A stretch of 64,000 bases of DNA from Epiperipatus broadwayi (taxonomy: Eukaryota > Onychophora > Udeonychophora > Euonychophora > Peripatidae). Below the pieces are notes generated by a model, which saw only the letters and a program-made list of their open reading frames with translations, did no database searches and had not been told where the DNA came from. The DNA is taken from positions 9,776,963-9,840,962 of the forward strand of contig JAQFVV010006208.1 of the NCBI GenBank assembly GCA_028023455.1, read 5' to 3'. The position numbers and the translations under genes were made by a program. Each line of letters begins with the position of its first letter. Position 1 is the stretch's first letter. This document shows, piece by piece, positions 32,640 to 43,169 of this stretch.

Positions 32640-33360
32640 GTCCGAAAGTTGTTAGTACTGCCTACTGTGGTTGTGGCAGCTTATAGATTGGACTACTCCC
32701 TAATGAGTGACCAGGTGGCAGCAAAAAAGTCTGGAGGGACTATGTTGTTATCCTGTGTTTTTAACAGGCATAATTTATTAGTAAATGTGGATGGATATCT
32801 CCTGGTATTGTTGCCTAACAAGAATGTGTAATGGATCGCCAGAAGGCAAACATGGTAAATGTACCTGCATGTCCTGCAGGATTGTCTATCATCTCTTTCA
32901 AGTCCACCAATTTCTCATTCAGATCATCTCTCTTTGAGTAATACAGTTAATCAGCTTATTCCTGATCAAGATAAAATTCCAGACATTTCCATTTGCCATA
33001 ATTGCTCTATGATTATTTATGATACATCCTTGGGGATTAAGTGTTCTGGTCAATGTTAGAAATACCTTCCAGAATGGAATTTTTAGACATTAATAACGAG
33101 CTTATTAATGATTTGGTAAATGGATAGTGACTCAACTCTCCCTCTAGCCAATAAGATCACAAGTTTAGATCCTAAACACAGTGAATGAAACTTTATCAAA
33201 CATATGGATTCTGATAGTCACATTTCAATTATCGATTATGGTATATTTACAGAAGAAATTTCAGATATGATAATAATGTCTTCTTGTGATCATATTTCAG
33301 ATTTGGATGCTAAAATGAATTCTATTGAATATAATAAATAGATTCTATCTTAAAATCTAG
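32640..33360 (+). pseudogene. LINE ORF1-like remnant with Cys-rich motif
   Basis: Open segments 32649-32831 and 32859-33059. The second ends ISICHNCSMIIYDTSLGIKC with CSGQC, a C-x2-C...C-x3-C arrangement like the PHD-type finger in ORF1 of some animal LINEs. Farther on, ISDLDAKMNSIE looks like a coiled coil. It sits upstream of a LINE endonuclease (34330-35762), so both probably belong to one LINE split by later insertions. Confidence 0.45.
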
Positions 33361-33602
33361 CAATAGATTATCAGTAGATACAAAGCAGATACTATAAAAA
33401 TGATTATGGTAATTATGATATTTGTTCTATAACGGTACAAACCAGAAAAGCTGATAATGCGATAAATACTAATGTGTAGGATGAATTGATTTATAAGGCT
33501 AAATTGGAATCTTCCATTTAAAGCTAATTGTTTTATTACATCCACCAACATGACTGATTTAAAATACATAGATACATGCCTGAATGATATTTCATGTTTA
33601 AA

Positions 33603-33955
33603 CAAGGCAAAACTCTCCATACAGTAGTGCCACCCTGTGCCAACCAGAGTAATCAATGGAATGGATTTCAGAAGGCTTGTGCATAAAATCCCTATCTAAT
33701 GCCTACTCATCCAATATTCCCAGACTAGTTTCTGGCTTGTGGCCTTCATCAGTGAGAAACTTTGGATCTGAGAGCACTGCACCTCGATCTTAGGATCTGG
33801 AAACCCTCCATCAGCCACCTTTTATCTCTACTTAATTACAAAACTATGAGAATGAAATTGAAAACCCAATAATATTTTCAATCTAAGCTCAATAGCTTAT
33901 TTAATAGCTTGTTTAATAACAATAATGTGCTAGTATAGGAGATGGTGATCATGTG
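33603..33955 (-). repeat. Family C hammerhead repeat inserted in the LINE
   Basis: From CAAAACTCTCCATACAGTAG (33608) on the minus strand to the sequence complementary to the unit body. The right end carries a plus-oriented GGTGATCATGTGAT block (about 33943), so the copy is partly inverted. The ribozyme is at 33709-33767. Confidence 0.7.
33709..33767 (-). ncRNA. Type I hammerhead ribozyme with GUC triplet (family C)
   Basis: Minus strand: outer stem I ATCCAA (33767-33762) with TTGGAT (33714-33709); inner stem I TCTCA (33757-33753) with TGGGA (33722-33718); CTGATGA (33752-33746); stem II GGC/GCC with loop CACAA (33745-33733) and an A-A closing mismatch; GAAA (33732-33729); 2-bp stem III with loop TA; triplet GTC ending at 33723. 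All core bases intact. GUC is the best natural triplet. Architecture equals that of family A but the sequence is unrelated. Confidence 0.8.
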
Positions 33956-34211
33956 ATTATTTCATGTTCTGAACATTTCACTTTAGAAGTCATACAATCT
34001 TTTTCTATTTCACAAATTCATACCCTGATTATTAAGATGTCACAACTTTGTAACAAGGCATCAAATTATTGGTCTAATTCTAATAAAAGTATTCAATGCT
34101 ATTTTCCTTCTGTTGAAACAATTTGTTTTTCTAAGGATCGTCCAATTAAAATTAGGATTTATTACAGCAGAAACTATCATAAGGCATATAATGAAAAGCA
34201 TGATCACACAG
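33956..34211. other. Unassigned sequence within the broken LINE
   Basis: Open frame 33953-34234 (FTLEVIQSFSISQIHTLIIKM) could be more of LINE ORF1 (a helical region) but has no diagnostic motif. Confidence 0.3.
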
Positions 34212-34330
34212 TGGCAAAACTCTTCATATGGTAATGCCCTACTGAATGGCTCTACGGTATGGAGAGTTTTGCTTCTGTTTCATCAGCTTGTGTAATCATA
34301 AAGAATGGTGATCATGTGAAAATCATGATA
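34205..34330. repeat. Short palindromic family C derivative
   Basis: GGCAAAACTCTTCATATGG faces CGGTATGGAGAGTTTTGC. Afterwards TCATAAAGAATGGTGATCATG repeats the unit-boundary block seen at 19.7 kb. No ribozyme. Confidence 0.6.
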
Positions 34331-34572
34331 ATGTTAATAATATTAGTTTATATACGGGGATGGTTTTTCTTGTTTTTATGACCACATTAGAGGAATGAAA
34401 ACTAAATGAAATCGAATTAAAACTTTTTTTTAGTTCAAAAAATTGTGGGTTTTTTTTCCTTACTGCAACTTGGCTTAATAGAAAAATGCATGATAACCCA
34501 TTTTTGTATGTTCTAAAGTTTTTTATAATAGATTAATATCATAAAGTAAATATTAGAATTTATCTACTGAGA
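34331..34572 (+). pseudogene. LINE endonuclease, N-terminal part
   Basis: Frame-shifted translation gives DHIRGMKTK (34384-34408) and FFLTATWLNRKMHDN (about 34452-34498), matching the start of APE endonucleases in CR1/Rex-type LINEs (RGLRTK...LTETWLN...). The catalytic Glu of TETWL has become Ala here. Interrupted by the hAT at 34581. Confidence 0.6.
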
Positions 34573-34580
34573 ATCTACAT

Positions 34581-35049
34581 CAGGGGTGGGCAAATAGCGG
34601 CTCGCTAAGAGTTTTTATGCAGCCTGCCAAGACAATCAGAAAAATCCACCTTGAACTGAGATTTCCTTCCTATGCATGATTAAAGATTCATCTCTTATTT
34701 TCCACTAGGATGGCCACATCAATACACATGTGCAGTGTAGATACGTTGTGCAGTGCTTTTTCAGTTGATCTGATTAATTTTAATTTTGTCTTTGCATTAG
34801 CAAATATATACATTTCCAACTTTAGTGAAACCATGAACCCTCCAAAAAAATGTAAAATCGGTGATGAATATCATGTGTTTAATAAAGAATGGACAAACAA
34901 ATATTTCTTTGGTAATACAGCAGTGTGTTTATTGTGTCATGAAAAAAAAGGTGCGGCCCTCCGCTAACCTTCTCTTCCACAATGTGGCCCCTGATTCAGT
35001 CCTCTACCAGCCTCTAAGTCTCTTGAGCCAAAACAATTGCCCACCGCTG
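34581..35049 (+). mobile_element. Internally deleted hAT with perfect 8-bp target duplication
   Basis: Left end CAGGGGTGGGCAAATAG, right end TTGCCCACCGCTG. Target duplication ATCTACAT at 34573-34580 and 35050-35057. The interior keeps the transposase N-terminus (34831-34967, MNPPKKCKIGDEYHVFNKEW and a C-x2-C finger start VCLLCHEKK) joined directly to the 3' end (GTGCGGCCCTCCGC). GTF2IRD2-like lineage but distinct from the copy at 28 kb. It cannot encode transposase and may be mobilised in trans. Confidence 0.9.
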
Positions 35050-35084
35050 ATCTACATGGTGTGACAGTTCCTTTGGTCATCATA

Positions 35085-35762
35085 TTACATTTTTACTAGG
35101 AAATATTTATATCAGACCAACGTTTCTTTATCTTACTTGGATGCCTTATTTTGATCTTTTGAAGAATTTATGATTGTTTATAAGATGAATGTTGTCATTA
35201 CTGGAGACTTTAACATTCCTGAGTTATTCAGTAATGCTTCTGCTAATGCTTCACCACTTTCACCCAAAGGATATAGAATGTTCCAGTTTTTTACTTTTTT
35301 GAAATTAAACCAACAAATTCTCATAATAGAATACTTGATTATGTTTTAATTAAGTTATTTGAAATTAAATGTTTTTGTGTTTCATCTCTGACTTTTCCTA
35401 TTAATTTATATCACCCACCTATTAAATTTTTCTTAGTATAAATTTTTTTTTAAATAGTCTCGTCCTCTAAATATTAAAAGATGTTACAAAGAAGGGGATT
35501 ATTTTAGTCTGTGTAAGGAAATTTCTAATTTTGACTGATAGTTATTATTTCATCATCAGTTATTAAGTATAATATGGACTTATTTAATCAAATATTTATT
35601 GATTTGATTGACTTTTATATACCCAAAAAAAACCATGTTTCTTGTAATGATTTTCCTTCTTGGTTGTCATCTATACTTAAGAAAATTATTAGAAAGAAAT
35701 CTTATCATCATAAGCAATACATTAAAATTCAAAATTTATTTTTTTACAATAATTTTTACAAC
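35085..35762 (+). pseudogene. LINE endonuclease C-terminal part and linker
   Basis: VVITGDFNIPELF (35193-35230, the catalytic GDFN block of APE endonucleases), then NRILDYVLIKLFEIK (35330-35370, the LDYVL block) and a damaged SDH region. 35470-35760 continues as the EN-RT linker: KEGDYFSLCKEISNFD, DFYIPKKNHVSCNDFPSWLS and an RKKS...YHHKQY region. Truncated by the family A dimer at 35763. Together with 34331-34572 and 32640-33360 it outlines one CR1/Rex-like LINE. Confidence 0.65.
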
Positions 35763-36500
35763 AATTGGGTGGACGGTTGAAGAGTTGGAGTGTTGAATGA
35801 ATTGAAGTCTGTCCATTAAAGTATGAAGACTGGCTATCTTAATATATATCTGAGCACTTATTGCATATATGTATGGAGATGGTAATCTGGACCAACTGAT
35901 GATTGCTGGTTTAACATGAAATACGTATATTGGTGTGTTTTTTTTTACATATATGTGTTCAAGTGTATCAGTGTTATGAGATAGAGTGGAGAGTGGTGGT
36001 CATGTGAAATTCTGTGCTCATATACCCTATATATTACATATATTGATACAGGTATATAATAAGCCTATATTTCAATTATTACATTGTAGAGATGTCTGTC
36101 CATCTCTCATATATGTATTAAATGAATTATGTCCTGTACATGAGGGGTCAGATTGACTGTAGGTCAACATGGGTGTGATGAAAATTTCAGCCTCAATATG
36201 ACCTTTGAGCATTCCATCATCAGATTTTTAATTGGATGGATGGTTGAAGAGTTGGAGTATGGAGTGGATTGAAGCCTGCCCATTAAAGTATGAAAATTGG
36301 CTATCTTAATATAAAGCTGAGCACTGATTGTATATATGTGTGGAGATAGTAATCTGGACCAACTAATGATTGCTGGTTTGGCAGGAAATATGGATATTGG
36401 TGATTATTTATCTTTTCAACATGTGTGTGCTCAGGTGGGTCAGAAATATGAGATGGCATGAAGAGTTGAGGGTCGTGTGAAAAAGTTCAAATCCCAAAAT
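35763..36500 (+). repeat. Family A tandem dimer
   Basis: Starts at GGGTGGACGGTTGAAGAG and has two units with predicted cleavage after 35929 and after 36396 (467 nt apart). Ends after GTTCAAATCCC (box B-like, about 36486). The first hammerhead (35879-35945) has an intact core; the second (36345-36412) has CTAATGA for CTGATGA and should be dead. Confidence 0.85.
35879..35945 (+). ncRNA. Hammerhead ribozyme, first unit (family A)
   Basis: CCAA 35892-35895, CTGATGA 35896-35902, GAAA 35918-35921, stem III loop ACGT, triplet ATA 35927-35929, TTGG 35930-35933. Stem II TGCT/AACA is weakened by one mismatch plus the T-T closing pair, and the outer 3' side of stem I is disrupted by a T-run. Core intact, activity uncertain. 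Confidence 0.65.
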
Positions 36501-39500
36501 ATGTAATGGTACTTTAAGGCTTTTAATTTTGAGTCTTCCTACTACCTCTCACTTAGGTATATCTAGGGTATAATTCATAAGATTAATATATGGCCTTAAA
36601 TATATACCAAACTTATTTTAAAAGGAATCTAATTTCACACTTCTAAATATTTAAAAAAGGATACATAAAAATAATACAGTTAAAATGAGAGCCACATTGT
36701 AAAAAAGGTTGATTACTACTGAAATGGACTTTTATCTCATATTTTTAATCTCATATTTTTCATTCTATTTATTTTTATAATCATTATAAAGCAACAAAAA
36801 CAGAAAAATCACACTTTTTTCAGAGTTATTAATAATAGGAAATGAGTTTAGATTATTCGTCTATATAGTCATGAGTAATCAAAGAATACCAAAAAGTGAT
36901 GTCAATTAGATCTCCATGTTATACAATTTGAGGACCATCGAATACTGATTGCTTATAGAAATGACATTGTAGTATAATGATATAGATTAGTGGTGATAAT
37001 GTCGTTTAAATATAAGTTAGAGTAATTATGGAATGCTTCATCTAATTCAGAATTACTTTGCATTTTTACAGTTATTATTTTTCAAAAGTTTTTTAGATTT
37101 GGTTTCAGTCATTATTATTTTTTATTCTTTATTAACAAGACTATACTTTTTATCATTTTTACATTTTTATAATCCATAAACACTTCAGCAACTGTCTGCA
37201 GTCAGATAGCTTATTGGTACTAGTTTGTTAGCCATACTGTGCCACTAGGTGGTGCTGCAATACCCATCAAGAACTCCCAAGAAGCATGCAAGTGATAAAT
37301 TTATATCCAAGATACAGCTAACCAAATAGTGCCTTTTAATGATACCAGAAGACAATAATGAGTAAAAGTAACTCTGAATAGCAAATGAATTTGTTCAATA
37401 TACATTTCATTTTATCTTATCCAAGATGAATCTGATACTTTTAACTGAACAATCTTATTTTTTGCCACATTTTTAAGTGCAGTCTAGTAATTTTGTTATA
37501 AATTTTAAAATTAACTATCTTTGCAAATGTCTTCTGAAAAACTGTGCATACTCACACATATGTTAAATCATTTTATAGATAATTTTGTGAGTCTAATGAG
37601 ATGTGAAACATGGCAGTGTGGGTTAATTTTTGAATTACAACAATAAGTATAGAAAGAAAACTGGATGGACATTTTTTAAAACTTGAGATTATTTAAATAA
37701 AATTAATATACAGACAATTACACCTACTTTTAATACTGTATTTTTACATTATATTAAAATATTGTTTGAATTCAATATTATTTTAATTATATAAAACATA
37801 TGTTCGTCTTAACACTTTTATTATATTTTTTAATATTGGTTTGTAAAAAAAATTGATCAAACAATTATGTATACAACATATATATATATAATAGAGCAGT
37901 CAATCTTAGCTTAAGATCGAGCTTCATAGTTCCATCTACTAACCTGTATTCAAACCCTATATCCCATCATGCTCCTTTTGTCATGTATATATATATATAT
38001 TGTGTATATATTTGAGATGCATGCCTAAGTTATAAAATTTTAACGTTTCAATAACATTTTAAAAATTATTATTAATTCTTTTTATTAATTATTAGTTCTT
38101 TTTTTTTAAAAGTATTATAGGTGCGGCTCAAATGTATGTATATAGGAGCAAAAACTTACTAATAATATTGATTTTTTGTAAATATTTTATTATACGTCAT
38201 TTTTAAACTTTTTCTTTTTAAAATACTTTTTTTTTCCTATTAAAATGTATGTTTTATAAAATCCAAAATGGAAGATGCAGCCGTATAATTAAAGGATTGG
38301 AAACACTATTGTTTTAATCTGGGGAAGGTATTTTTAATCAATGTTTTTACTTAAAATAAAATGGGGATTAAGATTTTCTTTTGTTATAAACATTTTTGTC
38401 AAATGTATTTCTAATCTGAAAATAGATTTGAATTTATTTTTGGACATTATCTTACAGTTGCATCTTTCAAAAACAATAAACAAAGGAAACTTAAGATTTT
38501 AGATCAGAGATTACATTTTAAGCTAAAACTATGTAATTAAAAGCATTCTTCAAATACCTGGCAGAGTGTTTAAAATGGCCGAATTTTAAATAACCAACAG
38601 ATTAGCTACTATTGAGAGAACTGTATTGTTAACATACTACACATCACTGTGAAACTTAAAATGATGTAGTAGTAAATCCACCACCCTTCTCGGCCCTATT
38701 GGGTCATCATCTGCCACTGCTGTAATATCATGTTCCCGTAGAATGAAGGAGAAACCCAACTGGAGAATTGTGGAATGCTGAATGAAAGCTTGCTGTTATT
38801 TAAGAACCAATTGCCATGCATGAGCAGACTTTAAAATATGGACTCTTAAAATAGTGCAAAGTAAATTTTCAAGCTTCCAGTAAAACTAGTCTAACTAATC
38901 TCAAACTCTATTATCAAGACTTCTTCTAATGCATTATTTAACTTTATTTCTAATATATATGTAAATTGCTCTCAAATAATTTCTATAAATTTAATTCTCT
39001 CTCATATGCTCTTACTTTCTTTAATTTTGGTGCAGTCATTTATTTATTACTTGATTTTATATATGTGTTTTTATTATTAATATGCCAATCTCATGCAATC
39101 TGATGTTTTGAATTTCTAAAATCTTTTCTTTCTTTTAAAGTAAACCTCCATTAATTAACGTCCCCTTACAATATATTGCATTATTAATTAATACACTCAG
39201 CAGATTGTTTTCGAGTCAACATTTTATTTATGTTTTAATATAAAAAAATATATTTGTTTAACTCTGGATTTTCTACCCGGGGTGAATCCAGAACTTAGGC
39301 TAATTATCACTTTGAAATTTTAACATTATTTATTCATTTCTGTGACTTATTATTTGTTTTCTACATAACTGCTAGTTTTTTTATATACTCTTAAAATATC
39401 AAATACAGTACTTATATATTCCAGTTATTGTAAAATCAACGAAGGTGGGATTGATTTATTTTAAATAACAGAAAAGGGAAGGGGGTAAATCTTAATGTTT

Positions 39501-40785
39501 CTTTTACTAGAGAAAATCTTAACGTATATTTTATTTAGGGAAATCTCTCTCTATATATATATTCTAGTGGCATAGCAAATTAATTATATAAATTATGGCA
39601 TTCAAATAAGGGTCATTCATTTTAAAGCAGTAAACTTATTCAATGTCATTAGTGACATTTACCCATACTGTGTTACTGACATTCGGCCTTATCTTCATGT
39701 TTATATATATGCGCTTCTTAATCTGGGGGTTATGACAAGTTTGAACCCATAGATTTTTTCTCAAGCCTTGTCCTGAGGATAGTTAATCTTCCCAGGATCA
39801 TTTATTTCATATAAAAATCCTCTGGTGGTGATTCCCTAAGTCTGGCACATGCTATGCCTATCCACTTTCTTCGTATCAAAGGCCTGCATGTCAGCGATGA
39901 CCACGGCATGCCTATCCACTTTGTCTTTCATCCAGAAGCATGATTTTTCCTGTTATTTTTAGGCTATTATGTCAGCACCACAAACTTCTTCATATTTCTT
40001 TCTTTTGCTTCATGGCCCAGTTTTAATGCTCTACTATTAAAATTCCGCTCTGCTCAAAATATATATAAATGCCAACTATTACTAGTTTTATTAATTAAAT
40101 TTATTTCAATCTTATACAATCCCACCATTGTAACTTATTTCTGTATTCAAGAGTATTTGCCTAGGGGAAAATAAATCATTCTTCTTACCAGCGCTAATTA
40201 AGAGAATTTTCATAAATATTTTGTCATATAATCAAATATGTTATCAATATATTTTATTTATTTTCACAACTGTAATGGTGTGGAAATAGTTTTCTTATAT
40301 ATATAATGAATCTTGAAACACTCCCCGAAATCATATGTTAGTCACCACATTTCAGAACCATATATAAAAGTGTAAATAGCAATTTTATGTAAATTCTTTC
40401 TGATAGTTGATTGGCATCTTAATATTGGACCCACCAAATATGTGTGCTTATTTATAATATATTATTTATCTAATAAAGAGCATATGAGAAATAATAGAAT
40501 GAATGACACTATGTAATCATCTACTGCTTGCTCATTCACACACATACTAATGTGTGCAGTTAATTCCTATATGTAAATTAATAATTTGTCATTACATTAA
40601 ACTATTTTTTGTTGCTTAACTTGTTTCATTAGTTCAAATTCCTTTTCCTCCACTTCCACACATACAACTATGAGTGTAGATAATTTAGTTAAGTCATAGT
40701 TAATAGATGTCTCATTGTCTTCTCTGCTTTGTTAGTGGGTTGGATTAAAATTAATTCTCATGTCCCATCACTATTATGTTATTCA
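36501..40785. other. Long unrecognised AT-rich region
   Basis: About 4.3 kb with no exon, RT, transposase or hammerhead motif. Possible landmarks: CTAGGTGGTGCTGCAATACC (37246), a less AT-rich block at 38680-38830 and another at 39715-40030 that repeats CATGCCTATCCACTTT/GCTATGCCTATCCACTTTC about 55 bp apart. None gives a convincing frame. Confidence 0.3.
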
Positions 40786-40975
40786 TTAGGTGTTAGATCT
40801 GGGGCTTAGATAGTGGGTTCGAATCCAAGCTGGTCCCTGACCTAAATCTCGGTCTTGACTGGGTTTGAAGTACATTTTGTGAGTTCCAGCTCATGTTAGA
40901 TGAATAAACATGTTTTGACCAATACATAGGATTTTTTTTCCCAGGCTTGGTGCCCAACATGGGGCTTCAATTTAA
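40786..40975 (+). repeat. Possible LTR end and primer-binding site
   Basis: TGTTAGATCTGGGG... to a polyadenylation-like AATAAA (40901-40907), then at about 40948-40967 TTGGTGCCCAACATGGGGCT, which is close to the tRNA-Lys-type primer-binding site TGGCGCCCAACGTGGGGC of Ty3/Gypsy and retrovirus-like elements. It precedes the gag region by about 950 bp in the right orientation. No second LTR was found downstream. The GGTTCGAATCC at 40817-40827 could instead mark a tRNA-SINE. Confidence 0.4.
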
Positions 40976-41902
40976 ACACCCACAAACCCCTGATAGTGTT
41001 TAGCTCTTTTAATTACCCATTTCCCTGTAGTTTAATATTTCCAATATTGTGATTTATATTTAAGATATTATTATAGGTATTTTGTTTGGCTCAGGCATTT
41101 AAACAATCACTTGGAGAATTTTCATTTTAATATAGTATGACACAAGCAATATATATGTAAACCTTTGTCAGCTCTGGTTGTATTATAAAAATATATATGC
41201 GCTAATTACTGTAATAAACAATTTCAAAATAGCACAACATATATATAGTTTGGTATCAAATAACAGTTGTAAAAAATAAAAATGTATGATTGTCTAATTG
41301 AATGTCCAGAATCAAACAAAATAATTAAGTTAAATATTCCTGGGGAAGGTTAATGATATAGATGTTGCCACAGATGATATTGCATCTTGGAATAATGATG
41401 ATGAACTGATTGTTTTATGCATGTAAAGCTGTCAACTTCAGAGCTGGTCAATATTTATGTATAGCTACTTGTGTAAACAAGTTTTCTTTTGTAATCTATC
41501 CATCTGGAATCATTGAACAAGGGGGAATGACATTGAGATACCTGAATCTAGCAAATAATTAAATAGTTGAGCAAGCAGCAGAAGAAATTTGAGGAAATAA
41601 TAATTAATAGTTTGTCATATTTCCAAAATAACAAAAAAGCAGCATAGTGTAATCAGTTACAGTATAAAACAAAGATGAACGGAAAGGCCAGAGATTGAGT
41701 GGAAGACAGCCAATCGCCATTGTTTGATAAAGAAAACGTTTAGTTAAAAAACTTTCAAATTATAAACATATAGAAAATAATAACTCCCAGAAGATTAGTG
41801 ATCCAGAATTGCTACTTATAGCTAATAAATTATAATAACATTCCAAAAAATAATAATAATAGTAATAATAACATAAAAAAATAATAATAAAACAAAATGT
41901 AA
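40976..41902. other. Leader region before gag
   Basis: No frame or motif seen. Ends in an (AAT)n-rich stretch at 41840-41895. Confidence 0.3.
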
Positions 41903-42196
41903 GAGCTAGAACAGAAAGACATTGACACATCCAGATTTCCAGAGTCTCCAACACCAGTAGCAGAAATAAGCCAGCAGACAACAAATACCGACTTTTGGTT
42001 AAGATATATAGAAGACCTCTTCAGACAACAAGCCAAAGAAGCCAGAATCAGGCATGAAGAAGCCCAAAAAGAAAAGAGCAAAATAAGAGAACTGATCGTA
42101 TTCCTACTTAACGAAGTCAGAGAACTCCATGAGAAACAGGGAGTGCTCCAACAAAAACTTGAAAATAAATATGAAAGAGAAGAGAGTCTCACCTAA
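41903..42196 (+). pseudogene. Gag N-terminal coiled-coil frame without start
   Basis: 97 codons open after a TAA at 41900. The peptide is charged and helical (DFWLRYIEDLFRQQAKEAR, then EEAQKEKSKIREL and LLNEVRELHEKQG), a coiled coil as in the N-terminal part of several Gypsy-type Gags. No ATG at its start and it ends in TAA at 42194-42196. The next frames shift to the capsid (42349-42944). Confidence 0.6.
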
Positions 42197-42348
42197 AATT
42201 GAATTTGGAAACTTTAATTCTCAAAACAGAAGATAATACTAACAAAACGAAAAAAGACGAAGATAATAAAAAAATCACCCCAAACATTCTACTACTGGTC
42301 AATGAAGATAAGAATACCAAAAGCCCCAAGGTCACCAATATCCATAGA

Positions 42349-42944
42349 ATCATGATGCCTACCCAGACATTCAAACCCAGTTGGCCAAGGTCATCCACTT
42401 AAAGATATTCCATGGGGAGATCAGGGAAAACCCTCATTTACACCTGGAGAGTCTGAAAGATTTCTTTACATTCTATGATACAGAGCCTGAAGAACAAATT
42501 GTGATCACCACCCACTATATACATGGTTATGCAAAGGACTGGTGGAGCATAAAGAGAGAAAAACCAGATGACTTCACCGAGTATAGCAAGGCCTTATTGA
42601 GACATTACTGGAGTGATGAACACCAGAGTAGCATCTTCATCACCATATCCCAAGAAAAATACAGGAGTGTCAAAGAAAGACACCCACAATTCTATATCCG
42701 GCAGGTTAACCATCTGAGATCGCTCACCACCTTTTCATTCTCTGACCTGCATATTATTTGCACCATCCAGCAAAACATGCCACTGTCAATCCAACAACTG
42801 GTGGCCAGAAGCAGAATTAAAAATTCAGAAGAGATGGCAGAGTTCCTGACTACATTAGATTTTAGTCCATGGGCCAAAAAACCACCAGGCCAAGACAAGG
42901 AATTGCACCACCAAAGAGGACAGTCTCCAAATGTGAGAGATTGA
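42349..42944 (+). CDS. LTR-retrotransposon Gag capsid domain
   Basis: Open for about 198 codons from just after a TAG. The capsid fold signature is clear: F.GE..ENP..HLESLKDFFTFY near the start, YIHGYAKDWWSIKREKPDDF (about 42510-42575), HYW..EHQSSIFITISQEKY, and LTTFSFSDLHIICTIQQNMP. It ends with a basic tail (GQDKELHHQRGQ) and no CCHC zinc knuckle. No protease or RT follows. It is likely a retrotransposon remnant truncated after Gag; an exapted gag gene is possible but no evidence of selection can be seen from one copy. Confidence 0.7.
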
Positions 42945-43009
42945 TACTACCCACCTGACCCAGGAGAATAAAAGAAAATATATATATATAAATAAAATAA
43001 AATAAAAAG

Positions 43010-43165
43010 CCACCACAAAAAGAACTTGAATTTGGACACTCTTATATAATTTTGATTCATGTTAACTTGAATTTGGACATTTACCTGTGCCTGAATTTGG
43101 ACACTCTTGTATAAACTTTTAAAATATATATATATTCTAACTTGAATTTGAACAATCCAAAAAAA
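43010..43165 (+). repeat. Degenerate short tandem repeat
   Basis: ACTTGAATTTGGACACTCTT-like phrase occurs about four times (43023, 43068, 43092 and 43140) with variable AT spacers. Confidence 0.6.
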
Positions 43166-43169
43166 AATG

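Noticed and set aside
33603-33955. Family C as a simple DNA-transposon MITE because of its TIR-like ends
   Set aside because: The inverted ends come from facing copies; single copies (50605-50862) have non-complementary ends and a ribozyme, which fits a retroposon better.
41760-42398. Minus-strand open frames over the gag region
   Set aside because: Shadow frames of the plus-strand Gag; Ser/Leu-rich antisense of Lys/Glu codons.
43010-43165. CRISPR-like or satellite array
   Set aside because: Only about four short diverged repeats with unequal spacers, and the genome is eukaryotic.
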